Source: Flammulina velutipes (Eukaryota; Basidiomycota; Agaricomycetes; Agaricales; Physalacriaceae). From it: a DNA stretch of 64,000 bases. Each line of letters starts with the position of its first letter. The first letter of the stretch is position 1. The position numbers were made by a program, and so were the translations under genes. Shown piece by piece: positions 11,421 to 24,642 of the stretch. The notes under the pieces were generated by a model. That model made no database searches. It was not told the origin of the DNA and saw nothing but the letters and a program-made list of their open reading frames with translations. Location of the stretch: positions 2,046,001 to 2,110,000 of the forward strand of contig JAALGH010000011.1 of the NCBI GenBank assembly GCA_011800155.1, written 5' to 3'.

Positions 11421-13112
11421 ATGATGCGCCGTCGTGGTCAGAGCGAGAGCCAGTCTGTGAACGAGAGACTACCGCCTTCGAGTTTCACGGCGGTCCCGCA
11501 GGTCTACCCTCATACTACAACGTATCGGTGCGTGGTTGGCGCGACTTGGCGTCGCGAATTGGGCTCATCTTTGTCTTTCACTTCCGCAGGTCTCTGCAAG
11601 CTGTTCTTAGGCTGCATAGTCCCTCACTCAAGGCACAAGGAGGGGCGGGGAGACAACAGCTAGAGCCGGTCTTTGGGGACGGAGACATTGTGAATGGCAC
11701 TGTGACACTGGACCGTAGTTGTTCGAGTTCAGGACGCTTGACAGTGACGGTATGTATGCTCGAGCGCCCTTCACCAGTATGACATCTCAATGCTTTTTCT
11801 CGAACAGCTCGAAGGCGCGCTCACTTGCTTTCCTGCTAGCGAAGGCAATAGCGGACCGAACTTTGATATCCGGAAACATATCTTCTTCACGACTTCACAC
11901 GCCATCAATGTAGCGACTGCGCCCACCTCCGACCTGTCCTCCGCCCGCTCTGCGTTTCGTGGAATGGCGAAAACGATTAGACGCCGACCAAGCGCGGCGA
12001 GCTTAGAAGTACTCAGCCCAACGACCTCCATGACTCCTGAGAAGGAGCGATCATTTCCTTTCTCCTTCACCTTGCCTCGTAGTCTGCGGTCTGGAGAGGA
12101 ACTACCTCCGACCTATCCTTTATCGAAGGACGTCCCGTCGCCATCTTCCCCCTCTTCTTCCCCTCGCGTCGGTTCCTTCACTGTCGCGTACAAGGTCTTA
12201 GTGTCATGGGACCCTGTGGCTGCTTACGAAAATCCCTCCTTGTATGTTGGCTCTCTTGTTGTTGGTGGCGTATGTCTGAAACATTCATGACAGCTTAGAG
12301 GCTCCGTTTCTGTACCAACCAGATCATGACTTCCATTCGTTAGATGAGAAGGCCCCTGGGTCATGGCTGGAGATGCCTCTGCGCACTGACCGTCCCATTC
12401 CTTTTCGATGCGCTGTGAGTTCTTCCGCGGTATTCCTCCATAGTCGCTTGCTAATGCACATACTAGATTACGCTTCCAACTAGCGTGACATTTCCTCGTT
12501 CTTCATCCATTCCTTACTTCGTTGTTTTCACAACCACAACAAGGTCTCCTACTCTCGTCAAGGAGATCGCGTCGGATGCGACAATATCGGTATCCCTCCT
12601 ACGACAAGTGACGGTGACCGAGTCGGTGGTGTTTCCTCCCACGCCTCCTCTGACGCCCAACTCTTCCGAGGACGACATTGGGACACGTCAAAAAATTATG
12701 AGGCTTATGACACCAAGCAGGACTAGCCGTTCAATTGACGACAGCTTCGACGTGCGTAATAAGAAACCGTTACCGCGCCTTCCCGCACAAACGGTGTTCT
12801 CGGAGACGTATTCACTACGGACGAGTATCTGCATCGGCTTCCCAAAACGCCCTCGTCGCCATGGTGGCAACGCGGACCGTCATCCATCTCTAGAAGAGCA
12901 TGTTGCGTTACCTGATGGTCTTCATAAGGCCAAGTTCCTTCTGGACAAGGACATGCTACCGTCAATTGACTGGGCTGGAATTTCTGTCAAGGTATGTGGC
13001 TCAGGAATCGATTCTATTGGTAGCTAATTTACTTGAGCAGTATTATTTGGATGCGTCTGTTCTTGTCGGTCAAGACGAAGTTCGGGCTCGGGTACCGATA
13101 CGCATTATCTGA
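11421..13112 (+). CDS. Arrestin-like protein
   Basis: Six exons join in frame (11421-11527, 11590-11749, 11808-12241, 12294-12414, 12467-12991, 13041-13112) to give 472 residues. The early part has the arrestin-N pattern: beta-strand sequence, then GDIVNGTVTLD and LTVTLEGALTCF. This is followed by a Ser/Pro insertion, SFTVAYKVLVSWDP and, in the C-terminal half, further beta-strand sequence with SVTFPRSSSIPYFVVFTT. Fungal arrestin-like proteins commonly act as adaptors that bring ubiquitin ligases to membrane transporters or receptors. I saw no clear PPxY motif, so the partner is open. A Ser/Pro-rich loop in the C-half (PPTPPLTP) looks like a phosphorylation target. The family call is from fold pattern, not a single diagnostic motif. 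Confidence 0.7.
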
Positions 13113-13417
13113 GGTTGGAGATCTCGATACCCTACATACAATTCAATTCATCACCTACTAGGAGCACACACACACTGCATTATATTTGTACCCATTATTG
13201 CTATCCTTATTCCACTGTACAGAGTAGTTACTTAGTCATTTTGCGGAGCCTTTGCTATCGATTATTATTCTTCTGCTTTCATGCAATTCCTGTGTGGCGT
13301 GAGTGCAATCCGGCCCGGACTGCCGCAAAGCTTTCTACTTGCGACTACCACCACCGACTAAGGCGACGACGACGACGACAACGGCGGCGGCGGTGAAGGA
13401 GAAATACGTTTTGAACA
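13113..13417. other. Short intergenic region with triplet repeats
   Basis: Only about 305 bases separate the arrestin-like stop from the VPS16 start. At about 13360-13396 there is a run of CGA/ACG and then CGG triplets, probably in the VPS16 leader. Confidence 0.6.
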
Positions 13418-16400
13418 ATGCCTGACCATCCGACGGCATCATGGCAGGCGATGCAGGACGGCACCGTGTTCTATCGACGTCAACAGTTGTATTCTGTGCC
13501 AGGCAAATTTCCCGACTTTGGCGACCATATATCGGCGGGATGTCGATACGGAGGCCCGATAGGTAGTTATATGCCTTTGGAAATCTGTGCAGCATGGTAG
13601 TCTGACGATTTATACAGCCATGATGCGTGATACTACGAAACTCGTCGCGTTAGGACGTTCAACACCAGCCGTTTCACGCGCTCAGATACAAATATGGTCG
13701 CCGTCTGCAGTTGGCCTGCTCGTCTTCAGTGTGGATAACATTCTTCCTCATCGCCGAAGCCTTGCTGACGGGCATACACGCAGTGGGACCAAGGCAAGAT
13801 CGTTCGCTTTGGATGGACAGGAGACGAACGTCTTGTCGTCCTCAACGAGGAGGGCACCTATCGTCTCTACAACCTGCAAGGCGATTATCAGCAATACTCT
13901 CTTGGAAACGACGCTTCAGACATGGGGGTAGTGGACGCGCGTATACACGACACGGGACTCGTCGCCCTCACTGGCTCACTGTCGTTTTTGGAGGTCAAGG
14001 GATGGGAGGGCGCACGACCACTTACTCTAGCGAGTGCTAGTAAGTCTATCCCCTTCGTAATGCGTCTTGACTAACGATCAGCAGATTTAACACAACCACC
14101 GCATTCTTGGGCCATTATACCTCCCGATCTCAATATATCTCGACACGTCGAAATCTTACTATCCGTGGACTCTACAATTCTCATGGTCGACACTCTCGAA
14201 TGCATAGACCAACGTCTTTCCCAAGGCCCATTCACTCATATTTCTCCCTCGCCAAACGGCAAAACGCTCGCACTGTTGACCTTCTCTGGTTCTTTAATCG
14301 TGATATCGACAGACTTCCAGCGTCATATCACGGAATTTGATACGAGTACTATTCACTCCGAGGCACCTGTCAAGCAAGTCGAATGGTGTGGGAACGATGC
14401 TATCTTCTTGACCTGGGATTCAGTTGCGGTCCTGGTCGGCCCGTTTGCGGACACCTTACAGTGAGTTGTACCAGTCACCTGTATGGATGTCAATGATCCC
14501 TATAGAGCTTCCCAGATACTTTTATGGCGGGCCTGTCTTTGCGGTGACTGAGCCAGATGGTGTGCGTATCATGGGTCCGGACACATGCGACCTCATCCAA
14601 AAAGTACCTGGTACGTTCAATCCTAATGGATTTTCTTCAATTTAATTGAACGTTGGAATAGTTTCCGTGCTATCGATCTTCCGACCGGGCTCTACTGCGC
14701 CTGCGGCAATACTGTACGATGCATGGCAAAATTTCACCGACCGGTCTCCGAAGGCAGATGAAAGTATTCGTAGTATTCGACCCGATCTGGCAGCAGCTGT
14801 CGACCAGTGCATAGACGCCGCAGGGCGGGAATGGGAACCATACTGGCAGCGGAGCCTTCTCAATGTGAGTTGATGATAGGTCCACCTGTGTGAAGCATTC
14901 TCAACTTTCCTCCTTGAGGCTGCCAAATTCGGGCGTGGATTTCTCGATTTTTACAACCCTACCGATTTTGTGAATATGGGACAAACTCTAAAGGTTTTGA
15001 ATGCAGTTCGGTTCTACGAGATTGGCATTCCTCTGACGCATGACCAGTGAGGTCTTCTTTTTTGTCGATTTTCATCACACTGATTAGAATATCAGATATC
15101 AATATGCCTATCCATCATCGCTCGTTGAACGTCTGACTTCGAGAAACATGCATTTACTTGCTTGGCGCATCTCTGCATTTCTGGGGATGAAGCCTGATCA
15201 TGTGCTGAAGCATTGGGCAAGTGCGAAGATCTTGAAGTCGAAGCCTTCCGCCACCGCGTTATCATCTGACGGGGAACTTAGTGCCGACGATGATGTCTGC
15301 AAAATGATTGTTGATAAATTCAACCAACTCGGCGGTACCGATGTCAGTTATGCCGACATAGCCAAGCGAGCATGGGAGGTGGGGCGAGCAGGACTTGCGA
15401 CGAAGGTGTGCCGTTTTTTCTCATGTGGGGTTATATTTCTCTATAGCGATCTTAACAGTTACTCGATCATGAACCCAACGCGTCGGACCAAGTACCGCTC
15501 TTGTTAACCATGAAGGAAGATCGCCTTGCATTGGAGAAAGCCGTCGATAGTGGCGATACAGATTTAGGTAAAGTTTCTTCACACTTGGTTAACTCCAACT
15601 AACGTTACCTCGATAGTCTACACTGTTCTTCTACATTTGCATCAGCACCTTGCGCTTGGGAATTTCTTTCGTCTTATCGAAGACGGAGGATCAAGGTTGG
15701 CGTCAGCGAGCCACCTCCTCCAGGTTTATGCCAGGGAGCAAAACCGTGACATGTTGCGGGACTTCTACTATTCTGATGACCGCCGTGTGGAAAGTGCCGT
15801 ACTTGCCTTAGACGAATCAGCGCGAATGTCGGTACGTTCTAGACCTATGAAGTCAATACATATGCTCAACGCTCCCTTCCGTAGGACCCTGCGTCCAAGA
15901 TAGCGTCTGTTAAGTCTGCTCAAAAGTTCTTTTCGGAAGATAAGGATCGTGGTTTTGAGGCCAAGGTAATTCAGTGGATGTGAGGGACTATCAAAACTAA
16001 CAAGGTTTCAGATAACCGACGAATATGTCAGACTACTAGCGTTCCAGCAACAATTAGAGAAAGAAACCGATGGGAACACACTTTTTTTCGGAATGAGCGT
16101 CACTGAGACCATTCGGACGTGTTTACTAAATGGTTTGTCAAAGCGAGCGGATAAGATCAAAGCAGACTTCAAGGTTCCAGATAAACGGTAAGCTACGCAT
16201 CATCTTTGGCGGACAAGGCTAACGGACAAAAAGGTTTTGGCATCTCAAGCTCAAGGCCCTGGTGGATCTGCGAGATTTCGAGGGGCTTGATACTTTCTCG
16301 AAATCGAAGAGAAGTCCCATTGGGTACGAACCGTTTGTTCGCCGCCTGTTGCAGGAGGGCCACCCGCGGGAAGCCACTAGTTATGTCGCCCGGTGTGATT

Positions 16401-16620
16401 CCCCGAAACGGGCAGATCTATACGCGGAATGCGGAGAATGGCGTATCGCTGCAAAAGAATGCAAGGAGCGCGGGGACAAGGCGAAATTGGAGTACGTCTC
16501 GCTTTTGTTAAATTTGAAAGCTGGAGCACTGACTTGGCGCCACACAGTGAGCTGAGGAAGAAATGTCCTGATTCGCTCGCAGCGAGGGAGATGGATCAGA
16601 TAGCGTCGACGATGAAGTAG
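13418..16620 (+). CDS. VPS16: VPS16 homologue (HOPS/CORVET core subunit)
   Basis: Many-exon gene for the vacuolar protein sorting protein Vps16, a core subunit of the HOPS and CORVET tethering complexes that act with Rab7/Rab5 GTPases and SNAREs in fusion at endosomes and the vacuole. The start [20 protein letters not shown] and the order of segments fit the family. The N-terminal beta-propeller contains [35 protein letters not shown] and [16 protein letters not shown]. The C-terminal alpha-solenoid contains [36 protein letters not shown] and [16 protein letters not shown]. Near the end are [32 protein letters not shown] and [19 protein letters not shown], also family-like. It ends at TAG 16620. 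I did not find a break, although not every exon joint was checked. Confidence 0.93.
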
Positions 16621-17175
16621 GACAGTAGCGATGAGGCTCTCGAGGAAGCAGGATCAGAAGCGATTGCATCTATGCAGGGCGTTGATAATATTGCATCAGC
16701 GGGGAGAAGCCTGTAGTTTTTGTCTCTCCGTAATTTTTCTGATATATAATCGCATTCTCGTGCATTTTCTTTGCAATAGATCCTGATCTACTTAAGATCG
16801 GTGGCGTCGGATGTCATTGTAAAACTCGAAAACAAGGTCCAGGCCGGCGGATAACCCGAAACAAGCCAAAAATGTTCGCAAAAGCCAACGGCGCGGCGTT
16901 TCGCTTGGTCAGGAGCCTATGTGGCGTATATGTATTATCCTTGCGTTGACAGGCGGGGAGTGGAAATGTCAAACCTAGGGGTGTTGCTACAAAGGCTTCC
17001 TGCTCACATTTTCAGGGAAAAGAGAATGGAACCTAGCATAAACCTAATATCTATATTGCGCCGTCACCGGTGTCCACTAGTTGGGAGAGGCGTGGGGATA
17101 ATCTACGAGTGTATAACAGTTACGAGATGATGGGTGGGAATGAGTGCTCTATGTATGGTACTTGATCCTGAACGG
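16621..17175. other. Convergent intergenic region
   Basis: 3' flanks of VPS16 and the XPR1-like gene, which converge here. No gene was seen; the ORF at 16921-17130 has no motif. Confidence 0.5.
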
Positions 17176-20100
17176 TTATGGGGTCCGCCCAGCCTCTTCG
17201 TCATCGTCGTCCTCGTCATCTATTTCTCGCCCGATATCGTCTAGAGAGTAAGGCAGTGGAACCTCCCGCGTCACCCGATACTGGTCGACGTTACCGAGGT
17301 GCTCATTTTCCAAGCGGTCTGGACATCCCGGATCAGCATAAGCAAGGGACGGAGGGTACGAGGACCTACAAAAGTTCCACAGGGCGCGTCGGCAAACCTC
17401 GAGCAAGCCACCGATGAAAGCGCGGATGTAAAAGTCGGGGCCAGCACTGGGGATGTAGATGACCCAGATAAAGCGGATGAGAACGTTCGTTACCTGGCGC
17501 GGTGAGCGATGAGCGGACATTATAATACTATTATTATACGACGTACAATGGCGCAGTAATACATCTAAATGGAAATTGGTGAGTCAGGCTAGTCGAGTGA
17601 ATGAAAACCGACGTACGGAAACTTGATGTGTGTACAAGAGTTCCTTGCGCAGTAGGAAATGTTGAGCTTGAGGAGAGAGCAGAGACCAATCCATTAGGAG
17701 GTCCTATTTAGTGTTCAGGTTACATACACGAAAATGGGACGCGATGGAGATCCTGACCCATGACGACGCGTAGATCGAGTATATCGTGTTGAATATACAC
17801 CACAGAGTGAAAATGGAACCATGTCCACCTAAAAGTGTCACATCAGTCTCAGGACAGTAACTGGCAAAAGTGGGTAGGATACGTACCATGATGTCGCCAC
17901 AGGAAGTAGAATAGATAACTAACGATTCCAGATCCGTACTTCCCGCCCTACGGTATTTCGTCAATTGGCGAAATATTTCCCACATCAGTGAGCAGCTCAC
18001 GTTAATCAAATGCGTCGCAAGACCCGAGTCAACGTAACGACGTATACTTTGTATTAAACGGATTAGTAAAGGTAGCTGGGCAAGCACGAACGTCAGAGGC
18101 CAGAGTTTGGATCCCGCGCCACATCGTTTCCGCCAATCTGCCTCGAACCCGGTTGAATATGTGCACGCAAGGAGCGATAGGCTTGAGAGCGTGAAGACGA
18201 GGCTACAGAATTGATCACTAGATCAAAAAGTATGAGCAAAAAAGTAGTTGGAAAGGCAGAAGTAAACATACCCCAGCCAGAAGTCAGTGAACTAAAAGCA
18301 AAACAACATAATGTCAGTACTCGCTAGAATAAGACCTTCGATCAATTACCTCGACATGGTGGAACCCCGGTAAGAGCAGTCGACTAACACGACGGAGGAG
18401 CCAGTACCGAGAGTGTTTGAAGAATACGGGAAAGGGGTCGATTATGATTACGGCCATTAACGCTAGCCATACAAGGGGCCAGTAAGTTGGGTCCATCGTG
18501 GGTGCACCAGCGCGCATGAATGACAGCCAGAAACAATACGAAAGAGCACAGAGCAGGAAACTTGGTAGCTGGATTAGATTTCAGAAGGGTCACACGTTTG
18601 GAGATAGATTGATTATCCACCTCGAAGTATTCACGGTGATCAAGCCGTGTACGGTATTCGAGCTCTAGATGCTCATTAGATCGAGTGGGTGTGACGAGAT
18701 GGGTTGACGAACCGAATATGAAGACATAGTTTACACGTGCACGTGCCCATACTAAGAGATTCGTGCCGACGAGCAAAGCGAATACGACTGGTACCAGCAG
18801 GATAGCGTACACAAGAAGTAAGCCATCCCACGCAGGGATGTCTTCTCGCACTTCGTTGCGAAAACCTGGAGAAACCGTGATGATGAGTTTTGGAACTCTG
18901 GGTTAAGTGATAAAAGTGTACTTTGATAGATACCCGCCGCAATAGCTGGAACTGACAGTCCTAGAAAGAGACCAGAGCGAAAAGTGCTAAAATGATGACT
19001 CTTGTGGAGGAGACCTGCGCGTAGACGCAATAAGGCTCGTTTCTTGTCTCCTCGAACTAGGAGATCATTGATCAGCAGGATTGGAGGAGTTCTGGACTTT
19101 CTTACCGAACTGGTTTGCGAATATACGCTCCGTATCCTCCATCATGTTTCGTATGGTACTATCCGATGCAAATGCGCTGACTTCTATCTTATCGGTCGTA
19201 TAGACGTTCATAAGCGGAATCTGGTATTGCATGTCAATTCTGTCATATTTGAAAGGCAGATGCCATCTACCTTGGTGACCTTTTCGAATTTCTTGAGGGC
19301 TTTCCGAAAGCCAGTAAGGTTTAAGACCTGGGGGAATCTTCAGTCTACGGTCAAGAAACTTGATTGGTGAAACCGACTCGATAATTATGCAGCATCTCCA
19401 GCCCTCTGTCAGAATCAGCCCACTAGTTTGTACTGCGCGCAAACATGGCGTACCTGTAGTGTTCGACAACGGCGCGTTTCAATTTCTTCTTGGCATTCTG
19501 GTACTCTTCGGGGTCGAGGTTGCCGAAACGAGCGGCGTTGTCCTTCCGCTGCTTGCTCTTAACGCGCGGTTGAGCCTTGGGTAATTTAGATGTCCTGGGT
19601 ATCCCGAATAGCTTTTCGATACGCCCAGACTTATTTTGGGCTTCCTGTCGATGTTCCGAATGTCAACGCCACGAGGAGTAGTTAAGTGATAGACTGACAT
19701 GGAAGAGTTCGCGGTGGTACATCAGCTCTTGGAGTTGTTCGTTGAGTAGATGGGAGCGGGCGATCATCTCTTTTTCTCTGTCGAGGTAAAATGATTCAAT
19801 TTTGTCCAACTGCTCATCCAGGACGTCCAGGAAGGATCTTTCTTGCGGGGATAAAAGGGATCTCAGCTCCTGGAGTGTTGGGGGAGGTGAGAACGGATGT
19901 TGGTGTGTGACGCTTCCTGCGAAGAATATGAGCTGGCGGAGAGGAGAACTTGGAGAGGAGAACGAACCGCGAAAAAAGGTTGGCCGTCTGCTAGGCTTTC
20001 CAAATCGACTCCGAACAGAGGTAACCTGGCTCTTTGAAGAGTCGATTGCAGTCATTTGAGTAGGTTCGGGTTGCGGTGACTCTACTCGCGGAAGAGGATC

Positions 20101-20474
20101 AGAGGTAACGTCGTTGCTGCTTTCATCCAGAGATGATCGTGGGGATTCGTGTAAGTCGTGTTTAGAGTCATCTGGAGAAGCGGAGGCTGCCAGACCCTCT
20201 TGCCATCGTCGAACTGCTGTAATGCGTTTTTTCAAGCCACGGTAATCACTAGGGAAGAGATATCAGGAGCTCGCTCACTCGTGCAATAAGTGGAAGACCA
20301 AACATGTAGGCTTTCTTCCATTCGGGAGTCTAGTAGACATCGGCTTCCTTCAGCTGTAGTACTGGTAGACGCGGAAACATATGTATCGTTTACCTGAGTT
20401 TCTTTAAGGTAGCTGGGAATATGTGAGAGGTTGATAGCAAGAAAGTAGCGCAGCAATTACCGTGCAAATTTCAT
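17176..20474 (-). CDS. SPX-EXS phosphate exporter, XPR1/SYG1 homologue
   Basis: Multi-exon gene with an N-terminal SPX domain (binds inositol pyrophosphates) and a C-terminal EXS membrane domain that exports phosphate. The first exon is 14 nt, encoding MKFA plus two bases of an Arg codon; splicing gives MKFARYLKETQ, the SPX start. SPX continues with DYRGLKKRITAVRRW, then a long Ser/Pro insertion, ERSFLDVLDEQLDKIESFY and GFRKALKKFEKVTK. Membrane segments include FRSGLFLGLSVPAIAAGIY and AWDGLLLVYAILLVPVVFAL. The EXS core shows FTDFWLGDQFCSLVF, FADWRKRCG and, near the end, RFIWVIYI, RRALWNFCR and LENEHLGNVDQYRVTREVPL. It ends in an acidic tail at 17176. The role as a phosphate exporter follows from the family. 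Confidence 0.93.
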
Positions 20475-21671
20475 GGCATCAAAGTCGTTGAATCGTCAAA
20501 GCAAGTCTATGTTGATGGTGGAAGGAGTGAAACACATTTGCAGGATCGTCGCCAAGGCAGAGATCGGTGGCTGTGCCATCATTTGGTTTCGCTTTGGTAC
20601 TTTGCCCTGAACGTGCGCCTCCCTGCACCGTCACTTTCGATTCATTTGACATTTGCACCCAATGCAAGGCTGTACAACAATAGCGCGCAATGTCCCATCT
20701 ATCCTTGTCGATGATGACCAGTCTTGTGATTATGGGGTACACTTCTAGGCTTACTATGGTATAGCGAAAGCTTTAGCCCAAAGAATATTGACAACGACCA
20801 GTAGGGAAACATCGGAGCTGAATTCTCGTCGAAACGGCAATGCTCTCTCGAAGTTGCACTGCTTACGTTGGGAGGGTCGCTATTCTCACACTCACTGGAA
20901 TCGGAAGGGCGCGAACACGAGGTTCTTGATTAGGTGTGATTCGTGCTGTTCTTCCAGACCAATTGCAATCCCCACGGTTCTGGTTGCGGGCCATAATTAT
21001 GGATGATGTAGTAATCTCATGTGTGAGAAGTCGTCGTTGCCAGCGGAGGTTTAAACTCTCAGCCTTCGCGACCACTCGAGGATCCAGAAAACCGCTGTTC
21101 TTGCCAATCGAATCGCTGCACGCTCGCTGTAGTGGGATTGCCATACAGCTTTCTCATGGACACAATTACTCGGTATATCAGACGTGGAGCTCAAGGGACA
21201 TGAATAACGTTCAAGAAAGATCGGAAAGCGGGCTCTCAGCAATGATGGAGACGGGAGATGCTGTTGTGTTGCGATGTTCGTATGCGGGGAAGTGATGTTT
21301 AGTCGGGGGAATGGCGGAATACTGGAAATTATGGTCATCAGAACTTCTGGTCAAGTATGCTCAGTGCTCATAGGTCAAACATTTCACCATTACTTACTAG
21401 CTACTCAAAGTGTCTCAACAACAACGTTACCATACATATATCTTTGTGTATAGACGGGCTACTATATTTTTCAGATTGTACGACTGTGTCTGAATACTTG
21501 TGTAAAGGTGTGACGCCACATCAGTGACCACGTGGCGGGATCCCTTCTTTCCTTCTGCGCTGACTGCCAGATCAAGTTACTTCAACGAATTTTGATATAA
21601 TTCTGCTTGTATACCTTCAAAGCTTCAGGTACGAGATAGTACGAAGTAGGATTGAAAACTGAACAAACAAT

Positions 21672-22096
21672 TCAGGAAGGAAGGAAGACTCGGGAACTTG
21701 ATCTGTCAGTCGGATGCGATAGGTGGGATGAGTAATTGGCATACAAATTCTCTGAGATCTGTCCTGGGGACATACTGAAATCTACGTTGGCTGACTGTCA
21801 CAGTCCCGGCGAGATGGGGAGTAAACACGTCTTACATGGGGCACACCGTCGATGTACTCCGCCCCAACAAAGTTCCGCCCTTCTCCAAGTATTTTCGCTA
21901 CCGATTGGAGTATAACGTTATACTGATTCATGTAGTACAGGATAGACGTGCGCGCGATATCAAACGATGCCGTATTGTATTCGAAGCTAGGTGACACCAA
22001 TTCGGAGAAAAGCCGTCCCTCTTCCCATACGTGAAATGTTTGAATTGCTTTCCAATGTTTCCCATGCCAACAGGGTTCACCTTGCCAACACCTCAT
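21672..22096 (-). CDS. Possible small hypothetical gene (weak)
   Basis: A long frame with protein-like composition (e.g. FEYNTASFDIARTSILYY, ILGEGRNFVGAEYIDGVPH) begins at an in-frame ATG at 22096. A GTAAGA...CAG intron at 21795-21835 would join it in frame to a second exon ending at 21672. The intron is only 41 nt, and the frame continues upstream of the ATG without a clear exon joint, so the 5' end is not resolved. No domain is recognised. It may be a gene remnant or chance. Confidence 0.3.
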
Positions 22097-22631
22097 CAAC
22101 GTATCGGATTCTTCATTCTGCACCTCTCCTTCCGGAGGATCTGAATCAAAGTAGCACTCGATGGATGGTTGGTCTTACCTCATGGTTGTTACGCAAGTCG
22201 AACGTTAAGAAAGGTCAGTGATCATGTCAATCTCCTGTTTCTCAAATTGAATGTTCCCTCGAGTCTTCCCGCCGACGTGCCGATAAGCTCCAGTATAACC
22301 CCAGATCTAAGAGACGGTGGGGCCTAAGCTCAAAAACAGCCAGATGCACCATGTTGAACGTCCGTGGTCAAACTTCGCGGTGAAGTGAGCAGCGTCGTTG
22401 TCTGCCATTCAGAATATGGATTATGTGAAGACATAATGATGTCTTGCAATGCTGCGCATGCTTCCTGGAAAAATAGGCAAGGTGCGCCACACTGGACGAC
22501 CAGATCGGGATCACACTAACAACGACCAGCTCATTGTTCGTCTCGAGCAAGACAAAAGAAAATTAAATTCCTAATTTAGACACTATACGCCATTGTACAG
22601 CGTACTTCAACTCGCGCGTTGTGGCGCGTTG

Positions 22632-22641
22632 TATAAGATAA
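22632..22641 (+). promoter_or_regulatory. TATA-like box of A2
   Basis: GTATAAGATA preceded by GGCGCGTT, about 70 bases before the A2 start. The same word and distance are found at A1. Confidence 0.55.
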
Positions 22642-22710
22642 CAACTCTAGGTCGTCCTTCAATCATACACTCACACCACTACCATCCACTCACATTGCAA
22701 CTCGACGAAC

Positions 22711-24642
22711 ATGGCCAATATGTGCGTTTGTAATACATTGCACTCTGTTTTATCGTGCTAATTGCAGGTCTAGCAACTTTTGGAGAGCTCAAGTGCCACG
22801 CACATTGCCAACGCAAGCCCCCGGTTATGTCGACAATAAGGACAATACCTCCTCAGGCTCCGACGACGATAGCGATAGCGAAGATGATAGCAGCGACGAC
22901 GACGAAAGCAGCAGCGGCGACAGCAGCGACGACGAAAGCAGCAGCGACGATGAAAGTGATGATGACACCCAAGACGTCTCGTGTGTTACAATTGAGCCTG
23001 AGGCACCCGCCGTCACGGCCACTGTTCCCAGCACCACGGCTCTTGCGAAGCCTTTAGTCCCTACCCCAACCCAAATTATTGCTCCAAAGCCAGTGACTTA
23101 TGAGAAGGATTCAGATGAAGAGTCTTCCGAGTTGTCCGAATGGTCTGACTCGTCCTCTCTGTTTGGAGACGATGCCGCCAACCCGGTTGAGGTTAATGCT
23201 CCTCCTGCTGGGGCTACAATCGAAACTGCAGACGACGACAGTGAAGATGACGCAGGCTCGGAGGCTCCGAGTGATATCACCGATTTCCTCACAGAGCACA
23301 TGGATGGAGTGGACGATTCAGACTCGCTCTATGCAAGTGACCGACCGTATGTCTCCTCCAATTTTTCTTTGTGCTGTTTTCTCACCCAGTGAACAGCCAA
23401 CCCGAACCTATTACCGTCGTGAACCAACCAGAAATCGAAGAACCTGTTTTGTATGTATTCCTTCGTAGTCTGCTCCGGTGTACGCACTGACGCGTTTATC
23501 AGGCCAGAGGTGAAGCTTGAAAGAGGACGCAGGCTCTCCATCAAAGACAACAACCCGTACGTCTTCATTATTGGTGACTGCGACGCTGTGTCTGACGGGA
23601 GATTTTAGTACTGAGCCAGTGGACACTAACGATGGGTCTGACATGAAGTCCAAGCGAAAACGGTAACACGAATCGTTAATAACTTGCGAAGCTCTATCTG
23701 ACAATACCTGCAGATCGCTCTTATCCTCATCCCCAATCCGTCCTTCTCAGGACCAACCTCCGCCAGGAAAGCGCGCTCGCTTGGACAACGTCGAGAATCT
23801 GGCGCGAGAGGTTCCAGTTGAACAGTCCCGACGACCTCCCCAGTTGAACGCACCTGTCGCTCCTGCCCAACGTAGCCCGCCGCGCCCAACTCCCTCATCT
23901 TCTCGCCCGCAAGCCAAACAAGCCTCGTCACGTATTGTTCCTTCAGCTCAGCGTGTAGCTACGACGTCGACTCAAAAGGCACCTCAAGCCACGGCACAAA
24001 TTGCTGTTTCGGTTAAGAAAGAAGTGGTAACCAAGAAAGCACCCGCCCCTCGCAAACGGGCTGCACCAAAGGGAGTTGCCCCTGCAGTCAACATTCCTCC
24101 CTCCATTGCGGATCACTTGTGAGTTTTCTCAATCCTCTCTCCAGGGACTTCCAGGCTAACATATTATCAGCACCAGCGGGGCGTACCGTTACGAAGCTCT
24201 CTCTGACGTGAACCGAGCCAAGTTACTGGCCGCATACCCATCCTTCACAGCCGAGGAGCTCACCGACGCATTCTTCATGAAGATAGCCAATTTCACTCCC
24301 GCCATGAAGGCGAAAGAATTTGACTGCCCAGCTGGAGGTCCCGGTCGTTGCGGATTGAGTCTCTCTTTCAACGAGCTTGAGGCGCACGTACAGAAAGAGC
24401 ATTGCCACCCGACTACGGGGAGGCCAGCAGCATGCATGGCTCATCCCAAGAAGAACACGGGGATGTTTGACTGTGCTGGTGTGACTGCCATGGCTAACCA
24501 TATCGCGAAGGAGCATTGGCATCTTGAGTGGGACAAGGCAGTCTGCATCCAATGCGGAAAGGACGGACAGTCGATGAAACAGGACGCGATGGTGAAGCAC
24601 TGGCTGGATTGCAACGCTGTGAAGAAATGGGCTAGAACTTGA
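22711..24642 (+). CDS. Acidic three-zinc-finger protein, copy A2
   Basis: Seven exons: 22711-22721, 22768-23346, 23397-23450, 23503-23556, 23609-23662, 23714-24118 and 24171-24642. Together they give 542 residues, with all six introns in phase 2. Exons 3, 4 and 5 are each exactly 54 nt and encode 18-residue units, the last ending in the basic KSKRKR. Exon 2 carries an Asp/Ser tract and acidic sequence. Exon 6 is Pro/Arg/Ala-rich with basic clusters (KKAPAPRKRAAPK). The last exon has three fingers: C-x7-C...H-x4-H, a second with HIAKEH, and C-x2-C...H-x3-C. Intron 2 needs the acceptor GAACAG, not the nearer CCCAG, to stay in frame. It differs from A1 by scattered changes, for example an extra Ala in GRPAAC. 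Function unknown; a nuclear regulator is a guess from the basic stretches and fingers. Confidence 0.87.

Larger units (their letters stand above)
20475..22710. other. Divergent intergenic region between the XPR1-like gene and A2
   Basis: About 2.2 kb. The part from about 22330 is the A2 promoter, inside the right arm of the inverted repeat. A weak gene candidate lies at 21672-22096 on the minus strand and is listed separately. The rest shows nothing recognisable. Confidence 0.45.
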
